This document shows, in pieces, positions 52,233-64,000 of a stretch of DNA of 64,000 nt. How positions within the stretch are numbered: the first letter of the stretch is position 1; every line of letters starts with the position of its first letter. The position numbers were made by a program, and so were the translations under genes. The stretch covers positions 61,288,338 to 61,352,337 of the forward strand of contig CM060691.1 in NCBI GenBank assembly GCA_030686995.1. Direction: 5' to 3'. The notes under the pieces were generated by a model that did no database searches, was not told where the DNA came from, and saw nothing but the letters and a program-made list of their open reading frames with translations. This stretch comes from Artemisia argyi. Its lineage: Eukaryota > Streptophyta > Magnoliopsida > Asterales > Asteraceae.

Positions 52233-55200
52233 TGATGAGGCAAAATTTGTTACGCTTTTAAGGGGTCATTTAAGCCTTAAGTCGTGATAATATGATCAAT
52301 TATTACCTTAAATCGTTCCTTTTGTCATTTTAGGTACTTTGAAGAGAATTCTGGAAAACAAAGCATTTTGGACGTTTTTAGAGCAAAAAGTGAAGAACAA
52401 CAAAGTCAATAATCCAAGCTGGAAATTGCACCTGACGGCGTCACCTGTTCCCAAGGGACGGCGTCAGCCTTTGTGACAAGAGGTGGAAGTTACATTTACA
52501 CTTGACGCACCCGAACAGAAATCAGGACTTAACACGTGACGGCGTCACGTTCTACCAAGAGTAGGCCGTCACGTATCACACTAAAGTGTGATGGCCCAAA
52601 ACACTTAAAGAGTAACAGCATCAAGAAGTTGGATTGGGCGACAAGAAACTGATGAGTGTGTAAATACTCATCATTTTTGGTCAAATATAAACTGCAAAAC
52701 ATTTAAAAACACTCAAAAATGCATCAAAATACGGAAAATATCCCAAAGATCGTGTTTTATATGCTTCAAATGCAAAATGTTTGAAAACAAACGAAAAATG
52801 AACAAAGTTTACATAATTGGCAGTTTCAGTCCCCTAACTTTCAAAAGTTGTCAAAACTAGTCCCTGAGCATTTATTTTGAAAGAAAAATCAACAAATGTC
52901 TTTTGGAAATCATAAGTTGTCAAAAATGATCCTTGGGTGAAAAGTTTTCAAAAGTTTACAGTTTTAGTCCCTGGAGTTTGGAATTTGGCGATTTTGGTCC
53001 TCGGGTACTTAATGTTGGAAATTAAGCATCTATGGTCCTTTGGAAATTCAAGCTTGGCAAAAGTGGCTCTTGGATGAAGTTTGAGAAAATGGCAGGAAAC
53101 ACCCCTCAGAAAATCAGAATTACAAAATTGGTCCTTGTGTTTTGATATTACAACCAAACGGATCCTTTATTATTACCAATCCAAACCAAACAATATCCCA
53201 CCACCCTTTATTCCTCAAGCCCACCTCCCAATCCAAACTAACACCCCACATTTTAATTAACCAAGCCCATCACCAAATAAACACCCAGCCTGATATCCTA
53301 ACCCTAAACGTATAATAAAATACGCCCCCTTCCCCCCCTTTTGGTCAAACACAGAATCAAACGAGACTCACCTTCTTCCCCAAGCTCCCTGCTATTAACC
53401 ACTATATCAAACTCCACATCTACTCCACCTCCTGCCATACTCCATCTCCACCCTCAAAAGCCTCCCCTCACCTTCCCCCATATCACCTCTTTCAAGGAAT
53501 AGTCACAAGATGCCATGCCCCGTCATCCATCCTCAACTACATTTGGGCGCCAAAATGAGATTAATGGTTGTGATCATCTCTGTTCACATCCAATGGCTGA
53601 GAAAGAGTGAAGAAAGCACAATTGGATTTCAGAGCTTTTTCTACTCACAAAGAAAACACAACTGAGGAGCACAAGGAATCCAAGAAACCCTAGAAGGAGT
53701 AGTATAAATAGATAACCTTGTAAGCCTTGAAGGCAGTCTGAAATTAGGTTTTAGTAGTAAAAAAAAAATTAGTTTTTTTAATGGTCAGTCATTAAGTAGT
53801 ATTGTTAGTTTTAAACTCTGTATTTGTAGTTTTATTAAAAATCTGTTGTATTCTCTTTTCTTAAAAGTTCAATGAAAGTTTAAAAGTTTCCCTTAGCTTC
53901 CTGTCATAGTTACTACTTATCTTTATGCTCATTTTTTGTGTTTATTGGTTTCATTTGATTAGTGGAAGTTTAGTATAGATTAGTACTATTTAATCTCTTA
54001 GTGTCGTGGTTTAAAGTAGTGTAAAAAAGGGCCATTTCAGATTCTAAGGGCTGTTGGTGTAAGTTAAAACTTTGGTAAAAAATGTTGTGTCAAATTTTTG
54101 AATTTACTTAAGCTTTATTTATATGTTAGTCGTGAATTTAAAACAAATTCTATGCATCTCTTACTAGTTCCTAAGTTTCTGAGGTTGTTTTTCTAATTGT
54201 TTTTATGGCGATTGTTGTTATTTTACAAGACAAAATCTTTGCATTCTAGTGGTTCTCTTTGTTTCATTTTAGACCCATATCGGATAAGTTAATGTTAGCA
54301 CCACTAATCTTTGATCTTTAAAGGTCAAAAGACTTATTTCACCACTGCATTTAGGTTCTAATTAGGATAGTAAAGGTATGGGTTACCTGGTAGTTTACTT
54401 TGGTTAGTTAACATTTGCATGTTTACCCCTTTTACCAACTGTTCCAAACAAGCCCCATGAGCTATAATTTGGCGTGTTTGTTCCTGACTTGTTAGTCTAA
54501 ATGCTCTTGATCTTTCTGAATTTTGTTTTGAGCTTTTTCCTAGTTGACGAATAGCTTCCCATAGTCATTTAGCAGCCTTCCACAATGCCTGCTGCATCTG
54601 TCTCAAGCATTTTTTTTTTATCATGGTTTATAGTTGGTTAAAGTATGAGTTTGCTAATGGTTTTTGGATTTTGTTCACTGAGTAGTTTGTAGATCTATTG
54701 CTATTATTCTCAGCTTGTTTTGTTTTATTTTGAGACTTGTTTGTTAGCTAATTGAAGGCTGCTAATCACCCTCTTTGACCTTCACCATCATCAGGCTTGC
54801 ACCACATCAGGTACCACACACACCACTTTGAGTAATTTTAATTCTCTCATTTTTCGCCTTGTAGCTCCGGAATTTGTTTTACAACTAGTTTTACAGCTTG
54901 TGTTCATGTTCATGATTTTAGATTAATTTTAGACATTTTCCTTAAGCCCCTTTCATAAGCTCAAACTTGGCTCATCACCTCTGCAGCCATAGCTTAGGAT
55001 CGATTGGATTGTGCATTTAGGTGTTTGTAGCTTGCTTATTTCCTGTCCCTTAGTGCTTATTTAAGGCCCCCTAGATTCTCTTGTATATTTCCCCCTAGTT
55101 AGCTTTCGTTAGCTTGTTTGCATCGCTTGTTGGCTGTTTGCTTATGCTTATGCAACAGCAGCCCATTATCAGCTTGTTGAGTATTAATGCTATCTTGTTA

Positions 55201-57573
55201 TTGATCTTGTTTATTGTATACTTGTGTTGCTTCTTGTTGCTTTTGTTATTGTTAATTTGTTTGTTTAAGCTCCTGTGAGCTTATTGGCTTATTTGAGTTT
55301 ATTTTTGCTCTTGTTTAGCCATTGCAATTGTTCTTGTTATTATTCTTGAATCTGTATGAATTTCTTGTTCTAGTTGTTATTATTTGATTTGTTGTTGTTT
55401 GTTGGTGCTGTTTTGGTTAAACAAGCTTATTTGAGCTTATGGTCCATTTTCAAACTCATTTTGGCCAAAAATAAGCCATCTGTGGACTTTTATAACTTGC
55501 AGCAGTTTATTAACAGTTTTTAAGAAATAAATTTGTCACCAAAGTTGAGTTTCCTTTGTTGTTCCAACATTTTGCAAAAAGAGAAATTGAAAGAAAAAAA
55601 TAAATAAATAAATTTTGCAAAAAGGGTGTTGCCAAGGGTCGAACCCTGGCCACTATCCTCCCAGAACCCCAACACCAAAACACCAAACCATCCGCGCCCT
55701 AGGGACTTTATTCACTAAGTTTCTATTATTAATCCTTTTAACATGTTTTTATTTTAATTTTAATTTTTAAAGCTTATAATCTGTTGGATTAATAGTAGCT
55801 TATTAGGATTAGCTTTTTACAAATTTTTATTTTTCTTAGGATAGTTTTAAGTTTATTTAATTGCCATAAAAATTTCAGATTTATTGTAATAGTTTTAGTA
55901 TTTATTTTAATTTAATTTAGTCAAATTAGTACTTAATTCATAATAAATAGAATTTTTATTGAAAAGTTAATTTTCTTTTTTTTTCCAAAAATTTCTTTTG
56001 TCATCTAGTACGTAGGAAAATTAATTTCATGCCCGTAGGACTAGTGTAGCATTAATTTCACGTTTTATTTTGCGCACTCGCGTAATTTTTAGTTAACTTT
56101 TACGTTTTTCATCTAGATTGTGATTTAGGATTTCTCGATACCCAATTATAATTCCCGTAGTGTTTTAGGACTTCCTTAGTTTTTTCCATTTGCCTTTTGT
56201 TCCCTATAGGTAGTAATATTTTCATTTACGTTTGTTAATTTCTTAAATTCCGTTATTTAAAGTACGACAAAACCAAATAACCTTTCTCAACCAAACATAC
56301 AAGATTTTAATCTCGATCTCACTCGAAGCTTTCCATTCACACCTCGTTGGGGTACGACTCGGGAAATCACTTCCCGGTCTCACAATTTAATATCACTTTC
56401 ACGAGTTTTGCGAGGTAATCTTTTTCCTAAAAGGTTTACTCGTATTTCTCTACGTCTAGTTGTTTCACGATAACTTAGACCTCACGTTTGTTGATATATT
56501 GATAAATTGTTTTTTTCACACCAAAACACAACGAATCAAAACCCTTGCCGCGGCGAGATGACGGCGTCAACCATCAAAAGGTGACGCCGTCACCCTTATA
56601 AATCGATATATAGTTTTTGATTTTTCATTCATTAGTGTGTAACTTTGGAGAGAAACTTTTGGTGGAATAACCCTAACACGAATTTCAGAGGTTTTTAAGG
56701 GTTTCATACCCTTGTCCCTTCCATGTTCAATTAAAGATAAGTAATCCATCAATCATTCAATATGTCTATGTGTTGTTTGATTCTATCTTATGCTTGTCTT
56801 TCTTTTAACATGCTAGGCTAGGTTTATTTGTGTTTGCTTAGATGTAGTGAAACCTATTTATTGATTATTGATTGATGGTTTGTTATTAGTTGTTGTTGGG
56901 TGATTGATAATCGATGTTAGGCTTAAGAAAACTGGCTAATCTCCTATTCGGTAACTTGCTTGAACGTCTTAAGAAACATGAATCGGATGTGTACTACGAT
57001 TTTAATGGTTGTATTTAATGCATACGTAACTATTAAGGAGGCCATGGTAAGGATACTTAACATGTCGCCATAGGAAGAGATAGAAGCTTATAGAGTTTGG
57101 GAAGATCGTACACGGCCCCACAAATGGTATTAAGGAATGCAACCCGTCACCCACGCAATTGTAACAAGCTTATCAATCAATAAAAGATAATTAGGGAGTA
57201 ATGAAATCTAAGTAAACACGTTTTCTCCATTTATATACACATTTTATTTTATTGTCATTTTATTTTTATTGCATTAGTAGTTATTTGGGTTAGTTGATTA
57301 GCAACTAATTCCGCTCATCCTTTCAATACCCGAGATTTTACTTGCTTTCATAAAATATAAAAAAAATACAAAAAGAATCATCCCTCACCTCTAGACCTAG
57401 TTAGATCAATTTCAATCCTAGCGAACACTATTCCCTGTGGAGAACGATCAATCCCCTGGTACTTACCACTTCACTATACTACATCGGTCAGGTACACTGC
57501 CTGGTGGGGATTGTAAGCTTCTCAAGATCCCTTGAGAAGCAAAACTTTCGTGTAGACCACAATCCGCACATCA
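52233..57573 (+). repeat. 3' LTR of the Athila-like element, interrupted
   Basis: The LTR parts 52233-52649 and 56539-57573 together equal the 5' LTR in length and order; the rest is the insertion 52650-56538. Terminal TGATGAGGC and CACATCA are retained. Confidence 0.9.
52650..56538 (+). mobile_element. Probable 3.9 kb solo LTR inside the 3' LTR
   Basis: Starts TGATGAGTGTGTAAATACTC and ends CACAACGAATCA; the flanking AAAC on both sides (52646-52649, 56539-56542) fits a short TSD. A promoter-like GTAGTATAAATAGATAACC lies near 53700. No coding domain was found over 3.9 kb, no internal primer site, and T-rich low-complexity sequence dominates 53750-55600. Size and termini suggest the giant LTRs of Tat/Ogre-type gypsy elements. 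A non-LTR origin is not excluded. Confidence 0.6.
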
Positions 57574-59280
57574 AAAAAAATTGCGTTTTATAACTTGAAA
57601 ATCAAGAAAAAAAATACATATTGCGAATTAATTGCAAAGTATTAATAAATACTACGAAATTAATTAATGTTTCGTTTTTTCAGACAGTTGTTTTATAAGC
57701 TAATGATTTTGTTTGATGAATTTATTTTTATAAAAAATAGAACTCTTATCAGTTTAAAGAATTTCACAAGTATAGAATATAACGGATTTAATAACTACTT
57801 ATTGTAAGGTGAATGATATGGTTCTAGACTCATTTTTTAATGAATCAATTTCTGTCAGATTCTAACTTGTCATGACGTGATGATTTTCAGGTAGCAATAT
57901 CAAGGTCATAGTTCTAATTGTCATTGTTCATGTGAAGGTGGCCTCCTCAAACAACGGGTACTATTTTTGTTCTTATTCATTGTGTGTTTATCGATATTAC
58001 CTCCCGACACAAAGTGTAAATAAATTATGGCAATTTTGGAGTTCTAGTTGGAGGTAAACGATCAAAATTGCTATTGTTACTCTTAATTTTTTTTTATTAT
58101 TATTTTTTTTACATGACAAGGAATACATAGTTTTATAGATATTTTCAGTCGATATGTTAGTAACATATTTAGTCCTAAAGAAACATGCTCTTAACCATAT
58201 AATAGCTACCCAATTTAAATTTCTTTATGTTCGAAGAGGCAGCAACATGGTCTCATATATTTATATAATGGGTCAATTTGGGGGTAGGTTTCAATTTGGG
58301 CCAATTACAAGTTATTAAGTTGTTATACCATATCCTTAATAAAAAAATCTCATTGAACAATTGCAGCTCTTGATGGCCACATTTGAAATAGGTATTACAG
58401 TGTTGTAAAGGATGTAACTTTCGGGTTACAACTCCAACACGGGCATTCTAACTTTTGATTTTCAGGAACTTGAAGCAACTACTCGGTTGTTTAAAAGTCT
58501 TTACGTGTATGGTGATACAAGATAAAACATGATTGTATTAAATTTTGGACAAATCTTCCCATATATACTTAAAATTATGCATGTAATAGATATTATATTG
58601 GTTTTCGCTTATTGTCATTTTATTGAGATTAATAAGAAACTATAAGGAAAACATGACAAAATAGATGTACAAGCCAATCTTGGATTAGAGATCCAAGAAA
58701 TCCATTCAGGATTAAATTTCTATTCATGTGAAGCAACCATTTCTTCTCCAAGTGTGTTCTTACGGAGGCAACTTTGGATCAAATCACACACGATTGTGAT
58801 ATCTCTAAATAGATTATGCATCAAACTTTGTTTCAAAACACAAAGATTTACATAAAAAAATTGAAATAGTAGTCTAATTCTTCTATATGTATAGAAGTAA
58901 CACTAATAGAAGTAAAAGTTTATATTACATAAAAAGTGCAAGGTTTTCTAGACACAACGTGTGTACAATAATAATTACTGATAATGATTTTATAATATTC
59001 ATCAAAGAGAAAATATTCCACTTCCGGATTAACAAATTAAATGGCTATAAGCTTCTACATACGCAATCTATTATTTAAATTCTTAGGATATTGTTTGAAA
59101 TAGTTCTTTTTTGAGGTAATGAAAGTTCCACATATTTAAGCTTGAAGTATTTTATTTTATGAGATGATTGTAAGTTGCAGTTGCACGGGTCATAGTATAA
59201 TTGTCTTTTATGTTTATGATTTCATAAACAACATAAACGTTATAGTATCAGTAGTGGAACATGCAAGTTTGTGGTGCTTA
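57574..59280. other. AT-rich intergenic DNA
   Basis: Nothing gene-like. Short frames such as 58887-59078 are not supported by composition or similarity. Confidence 0.5.
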
Positions 59281-59328
59281 GTTATAACGAGCGTGGAAGC
59301 CCGCGCGTTGCGGCGGGTGAATTTGCGT

Positions 59329-59369
<41 letters not shown>

Positions 59370-59500
59370 GTTTTAAATGTATTGGGTAATGGGACATTTT
59401 TATTTGATTTTTTATTTCAATCTTTTATGCTTGAACTTTGATTTTTGAGTACAAAGTAGTCGGTGTACCTGCGCGTTGCTGCGGGATCACGATAAATGTG
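59280..59500. repeat. Two GC hairpins and a T tract
   Basis: GCCCGCGCGTTGCGGCGGGT (about 59300-59319) and CCTGCGCGTTGCTGCGGG (about 59468-59485) are related hairpins like those near Helitron 3' ends, separated by a T tract (59331-59367). No CTAG end follows either. Confidence 0.5.
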
Positions 59501-59639
59501 TTCGTCTTTCTTTTATTGGGTCGTCTTTCTTTTCTTTTTTTTTTTCTAGAGAAAGTTATGTGAAGTTATACGTATGTATATTTGTTTTCATTGTAAAAAT
59601 TATTTCGTGAACAATGGCGAAAGTTTCGTAATTTTTCGA

Positions 59640-60222
59640 GTCCGTTTGCTATGTGGAATGAGCCCCGGTGTGTTTTCGTGGAAAGAATTGCCAAAGTGAC
59701 AGTTTAGTCCCTCCGCCCCTATATTTTATTTCACACTCCCACATTTTATATTTTCATTTGTACCCCTATTCATTTCATATATAAACTATTTTATTTTCAT
59801 TTATTTCGTTTATATTAAAACACACACACACACATCCCTTTTTCTCTCTCTACACCCTGGTCGGATTCTTCATCGTCGCCGTCAACACCAACAGTTTCCG
59901 GTCCCCACCGTCGCCGGAATATTTTTCGGCGATACATTTTACTTGCCGATTTGATAGATCGGTTTCTCTACTTTATTTCTGGAGCGTCTGAGCTTCTGGC
60001 TCCCATCGTAGCACCCTTACGCGCTGCCACCATCTTCTGTCACCATCACTGCCACCGCCGCAACCTTTCCACCTTCATCACCACTGCCGAGACCACTGCC
60101 ACAGTCACAATATTTTTTCGTTGATCTATATTTTTTTTTTCGTAGATTTATATATATTTTTTAGATCTGTATATATCCGGAAAAAAATATATACATATTT
60201 TTGTATATTTTGTAGATCTAAC

Positions 60223-60269
<47 letters not shown>

Positions 60270-60859
60270 TTAGTGTTGAGATTTGGTTGCTTTGGCGCTG
60301 CTGTAACCGCTTCTTTTCCACCAAAAGGTTGCCGGAAAATTTTCGTGTGATTTATTTTAAATCTGTTGTTAAAATTTCTTATGGAAATTTTGTTAAATTA
60401 AGTTTATGTATTGTAACTGTTTGTAGATTCGTTTCTAATGAACACGTTTTCTTTTTTTTTTTATCATTATTATTTGGTTTATTATTATTATTTGGTTTTT
60501 ATTGTGATAAATAGTGAAGATCAACCCACTGAAGCCAATGTACTGTGCGAACCACTGTTGATGTTCATTGGCTTATTAATTCATGAACTTCTCCACTACA
60601 TACATTTGCTTTTTAAAGGCGGTCAAGATCGGAGCTCAAGTGCGTGGGCGTTTATTACATTATTAGTTACAAGCATTGTACTCTCTACTATCACTGACAT
60701 ATTACTTCATATTCTTTTCAAATAAATGATTCACCCTGTTTACTTTCGTTCTTTTCATTATTTTTTTTAGACACTAATTTTTTTATTTTATTTTATTTAT
60801 TATTTTTTTTGCAATATCTCTTCTAAAAACCCGTGGATTCCACGGGTCTTATAAGCTAG
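59640..60859 (+). mobile_element. Helitron-like 3' portion with gene-like content
   Basis: The 3' end has hairpin ACCCGTGGATTCCACGGGT (60825-60843) followed by CTAG (60856-60859) and T, a standard Helitron terminus. Upstream lies CT-rich leader-like sequence (59820-60110, with CACACA, TCTCTCTC and many CACCGCC motifs), A/T-rich intron-like DNA, a T tract (60225-60268) and the open stretch 60513-60725. The 5' end was not located, so left boundary is nominal. Helitrons often carry pieces of genes. Confidence 0.5.
60511..60725 (+). pseudogene. Possible captured exon, hydrophobic product
   Basis: After GTGATAAATAG, a plausible 3' splice site, an open frame encodes a short acidic start, LLMFIGLLIHELLHYIHLLF and, after a hydrophilic turn, a second hydrophobic segment LITLLVTSIVLSTITDILL-like, ending HILFK with TAA. 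Two membrane-spanning-type helices are suggested. The family is not recognised and the frame upstream is low complexity. Confidence 0.25.
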
Positions 60860-61295
60860 TTAATATATATTCCTTATACTTATATTCTTCTCAATTTTAT
60901 CATTCGAATTTATTACCAAATTAATACAAATTTATTGCGAAATCCAGTTACAAACATAAAAATAAAAAAAAAAATAAAAAAAAAAAAAAAAAAACTTTTG
61001 AAAAGCACCGACACAATTTATAATATATACAAGGTAATAACTAAAATTATTAAACAATTTATATCAAAAATCATAAAATTTAATCTCTTTTCATTTGAGA
61101 TCAATTTCTTCATATATAAATTTTTAAACAAATTTGATTATTAAATTTAAAGTTTGTAAAAATCAATTTTATAATAAATTTTAGTTGCAATGTGTACGAA
61201 GTCAAAAGCATCGAGTCGGGAAATAAAGGGGCAGACAATAATGTAAGAGTGTGTAAGAGTTTTGTTGTATGTGAGGAGTGTAATTTTGGAATATA

Positions 61296-61296
<1 letters not shown>

Positions 61297-61390
<94 letters not shown>
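61297..61390. repeat. (GT)n(AT)n microsatellite
   Basis: About 24 bp of GT then about 70 bp of TA, accounting for the YIYI and CVCV frames. Confidence 0.95.
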
Positions 61391-61393
<3 letters not shown>

Positions 61394-62728
61394 CTACATA
61401 TAATAAAGAAATGGTCAAAAGTGAAAAAGTGAAAAGTGAAATGTTAAAATTTCAGTCAATGTCAATTTTACCCTTGTAAATCGAATCCCAGCCAATAAAT
61501 GTAAATCGAATCCCATTTTCACAGGTCAATGAATGTATACCGAAACTGGAAAGTATTGATGTCAATAAATGAGAAGTATTGATGGAAAGTGCAAATCAAT
61601 GTCTGTCAAATTTGTGAAACTCCCACTACCAAAACTCCCACTTTGATATAAATGTAAATTCTCACAAGAAAAACACATACAAAACACTCTCCACCAAAAC
61701 TCCCACTACCGGACTCCTCCACCACCGGACGTCACCAACACCGTACCCGCGACCACCATAAGGGAAACCAACACTACCGGACCATGACTACCGAGACCCG
61801 CGACCACTATAAGGGCTTTTCAAGTTTATAGGTATTTTGTTGAGTTTTTCAATAGATCTATGTATCTTAATCAAGTTTTGAAAGTTTTCATTTATAAATC
61901 TGTTGATTTTATTTGTAGATCTATGTTTTTAACAATATTTGGTATTTTTTGACGGCCGTCGATGTGGTCACCGGAAATAGTTTATGCCGCTACTGTCGTG
62001 GACGCCGGAAGTAGCTGCTGCCGCCGGAATTAACGTGGGTGTCTCGCCGGAAACCACATGACCGACACCCTACATTTCTAAAGGTTTTTCAAGTTTTTGT
62101 AAAGATTTATTTTTTTCTATTTTTTACAAATCTGTAATTTTCATATAAAGATCTGAGTTATAACATTCTTCACGTGTTTTTTTGTTGAACAGCTGCTGCT
62201 GTCGCCGACATCTTTCATCGTCGCCGGAATCTTCACTACCACGAGACCTCCACCAGAAGTATTATGGTTTCCTTTTAATATTTGTTGGTTATGAAGTTCA
62301 TGTTTAAAATATTTGTTGGTTTTATGTTATAAGTTATTGGGTGAATTTATAAATTTCATGTAGATTTTTTGTTTATACAAGTATGTGTAATTTTTGTTTG
62401 TTTGTTTATACAAGTATGCTTCCCCAGATGTATAGGTTCTTCAAAAAAATTGTTATTAAGTATGTTGTATAAATATTTTTGTAAATTAAATTCTGTAGAT
62501 TTGTTTTAATATTTTGTTCTATAAATTTGTTTGTAAACTTTTTGTAAATTTCATCATCTAAATTTGTTGTAACGTTGTTATAGTTGTTTGTTATAATTTT
62601 TTTGGATATTATAATAATTTATTAGTTGGTAAACATTTATATTGTCTTTATTTTGTTAAAAGTGTGAGTAAATTTTTTATTTAGATTTTTTGAAGTTATG
62701 TTGGAAGTATATCGGATAAAAAATTATA
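61391..62728 (+). other. Gene-fragment-like, probably Helitron-derived DNA
   Basis: Starts TACTACATATAATAAAGAAATGG, very like the Helitron-type start at 62729, and contains leader-like CACCACCGGACG repeats (61695-61800) and GCCGCCGG clusters (61950-62060, 62200-62240) alternating with T-rich intron-like stretches. No open frame of useful length. The pattern parallels 59640-60859, suggesting a related captured segment. Confidence 0.35.
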
Positions 62729-62760
62729 TCTATACTACATATATTCTTAATAATAACTAC
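62729..62760 (+). mobile_element. Helitron-like 5' end
   Basis: TCTATACTACATATATTC preceded by A matches the 5' starts of the elements at 20157 and 63651. A matching 3' end was not identified apart from that of the 63651 element. Confidence 0.4.
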
Positions 62761-63650
62761 ATATAATAACTAAATGGTCAAACTTGAAACTGAAATTGGT
62801 CAAACCTTGAAATACAAATTCGAAATTGATGAAAAGATAAGAATACATAATTCGAAAGTAAAACTAGAAAAAATGCCATTTAGGTAAGTAAAATCTTGGA
62901 ATTAGTCGAACCTTAAAATACAAAATTCGAAATTGAGAAAGGATATTCTCTAAACATTGATGAAAGGAAACTAATTATTTTGAAAGGCTGTAAATCAGTT
63001 ATTTGGTAAACTAGTTAAGGAAATTATTATAATTTTCCAATCCGATCCTAAAAAATGACAAAAAAAAGTATAACATAAAGAAAAACATAGGTGCACCCGA
63101 AATTTTTTGAAAACCATACACCAGTCCCTTATGTCTTGGGATCTTTTTCCGGTTTCAGCTGTTTCATTCAATCGGGTTTTCATTTTTTCTTTCTTGGATT
63201 TATGTATCCTTGTAGCAAGGCTGGGTGATGCTTGGTTGTAGGGGTTTTCAATCATCCAAAACCGGGTCCGATTTGAATGTATAATGGTGGTTTTGGAGTT
63301 GGTTTAGAACTGGCTAGCCAGCTTGGTCCAACATAAGACATTCAAACTTTGGGTTATCCATAATTTATAGTTTGAGCTTAACAAACATCGTTTCTTTTTA
63401 GGTAACCACGCCCGCTGAATAAAAAAAACATTAAACCATCTTAACGACATGACATTGATAACGCTCTAGCAAGAAGTACAATGCATAAAGGAGCACAGTG
63501 TTTACATCTATGAGCATAAAGTAAGAATTATACTACTCCCAAGCTGACTTTGCATTATCCCAACAAAAAGCAATTAGCTTTTACGTTGAAATCTTCTAAG
63601 TTCACATAAATTCATCTTTACTTTACTACATATAAAGGGGGTTTAACTCA
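62761..63650. other. AT-rich intergenic DNA
   Basis: No gene recognised. The minus-strand frame at 62995-63255 has no known domain. Nothing else noted. Confidence 0.45.
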
Positions 63651-63922
63651 TCTATACTATCTATTAATAAACATCGGAAACGGGTTGACCCGGTTTAATT
63701 TGACCCGTTTTTGACACAACCGGTCAGGTTAACCCAGTTTAAATTGACCCGTTTCTCGACCAGAACGGTTTAACCGTTTGAACCACCGAGTTTCAAAACA
63801 TTATGTTTAATCACTAAATCCTCAAACTTTTATTATTTTTCGTTTATAACTCATAAACATTTTTTTATCACTAAAACTATCTGGCGCTATAAATTCCGAT
63901 GCTATGCATGGGTACTCGTCTA

Positions 63923-63923
<1 letters not shown>
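63651..63923 (+). mobile_element. Short non-autonomous Helitron (273 bp)
   Basis: Begins TCTATACTATC after A (63650) and ends CTAG (63920-63923) before T. Near the 3' end CCGATGCTATGCATGGG can form a weak hairpin. Interior repeats of AACCGGTT and TGACCCGTTT motifs (63670-63770). Size and ends parallel the element at 20157. Confidence 0.65.

Positions 63924-64000
<77 letters not shown>
63924..64000. repeat. (TA)n at window end
   Basis: About 77 bp of TA, cut by the window end. Confidence 0.95.

Larger units (their letters stand above)
43644..57573 (+). mobile_element. Athila-like Ty3/gypsy element with nested insertions
   Basis: LTRs 43644-45096 and 52233-57573 (the latter interrupted) start TGATGAGGC and end CGCACATCA. 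The primer site TGGCGCCGCTGCCGGGG (45104-45120) pairs with the 3' end of tRNA-Asp (one mismatch), as in Athila-type elements. A purine-rich AGTGTAAGGGTATT precedes the 3' LTR, and the block CGCTTCTTGGGAGGCAACCC (about 49336), common to Athila/Tat elements, lies downstream of the coding part. Between the LTRs are gag and protease remnants and one extra frame but no reverse transcriptase, RNase H or integrase. Left flank AAATT; the right flank has extra A residues before AAATT, so the TSD is uncertain. Confidence 0.9.

Noticed and set aside
55630..55665. tRNA-like B box (GGGTCGAACCCTGG)
   Set aside because: No A box at the right distance and no cloverleaf; lies inside the 3.9 kb LTR-like insert.

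Overview
This is nuclear DNA from a flowering plant, most likely a eudicot and plausibly a member of the Asteraceae. Genes have GT-AG introns, intergenic DNA is AT-rich, and tRNA-primed LTR retrotransposons, Tourist, Stowaway and Harbinger elements, a MULE and Helitron ends are all present. The Asteraceae placement is inferred from my memory of similar copia gag and Harbinger ORF1 proteins; no search was run. The window is mostly transposons, many with exact boundaries and target-site duplications (TSDs), around two host-type genes.

Layout. 1-941: truncated Athila-like LTR. 2188-4778: complete 2.6 kb non-coding LTR retroelement (TSD TTATA). 4916-8260: decayed Mutator-like (MULE) transposase gene with a C-terminal OTU protease domain. 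9526-9893: Tourist-like MITE. 9959-11357: 1.4 kb foldback element with a perfect 9-bp TSD, ending about 210 bp before the start codon of an MRG1/MRG2-type chromatin reader (11570-17835, + strand, 11 exons, 320 aa, including a 14-nt microexon). 18375-19849, - strand: cinnamyl-alcohol-dehydrogenase-like gene with a broken first exon and a missing catalytic zinc ligand. 20157-20445: short Helitron. 20633-22529: PIF/Harbinger element (TSD TTA) with only the Myb-like ORF1, intact. 22628-23064: another Tourist-like MITE.

23541-40600: a TA-microsatellite region. It holds a palindromic compound microsatellite, a foldback MITE and a 16.5 kb copia element on the minus strand (24037-40524, 2.7-2.8 kb LTRs). 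The copia gag gene is split by a nested 6.3 kb element (30640-36960, TSD ACTAG) with 2.8 kb LTRs and only 722 bp between them. 41642-41896: Stowaway MITE.

43644-57573: an Athila-like element on the plus strand with gag and protease remnants but no recognisable reverse transcriptase. Three further LTR-type insertions sit in it: an inverted solo LTR of its own family (TSD ATCTT), a 557 bp copia-like solo LTR, and a 3.9 kb probable solo LTR inside its 3' LTR. 57574-64000: gene-poor sequence with Helitron-type hairpin ends, poly-T and TA tracts, and one complete 273 bp Helitron.

The genes form no pathway. The most unusual signals are in the Athila-like LTR: complementarity to the 5' half of the same tRNA-Asp that its primer-binding site uses, and a cluster of TGACG palindromes just upstream of its TATA box. 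No wholly new multi-gene system was found.
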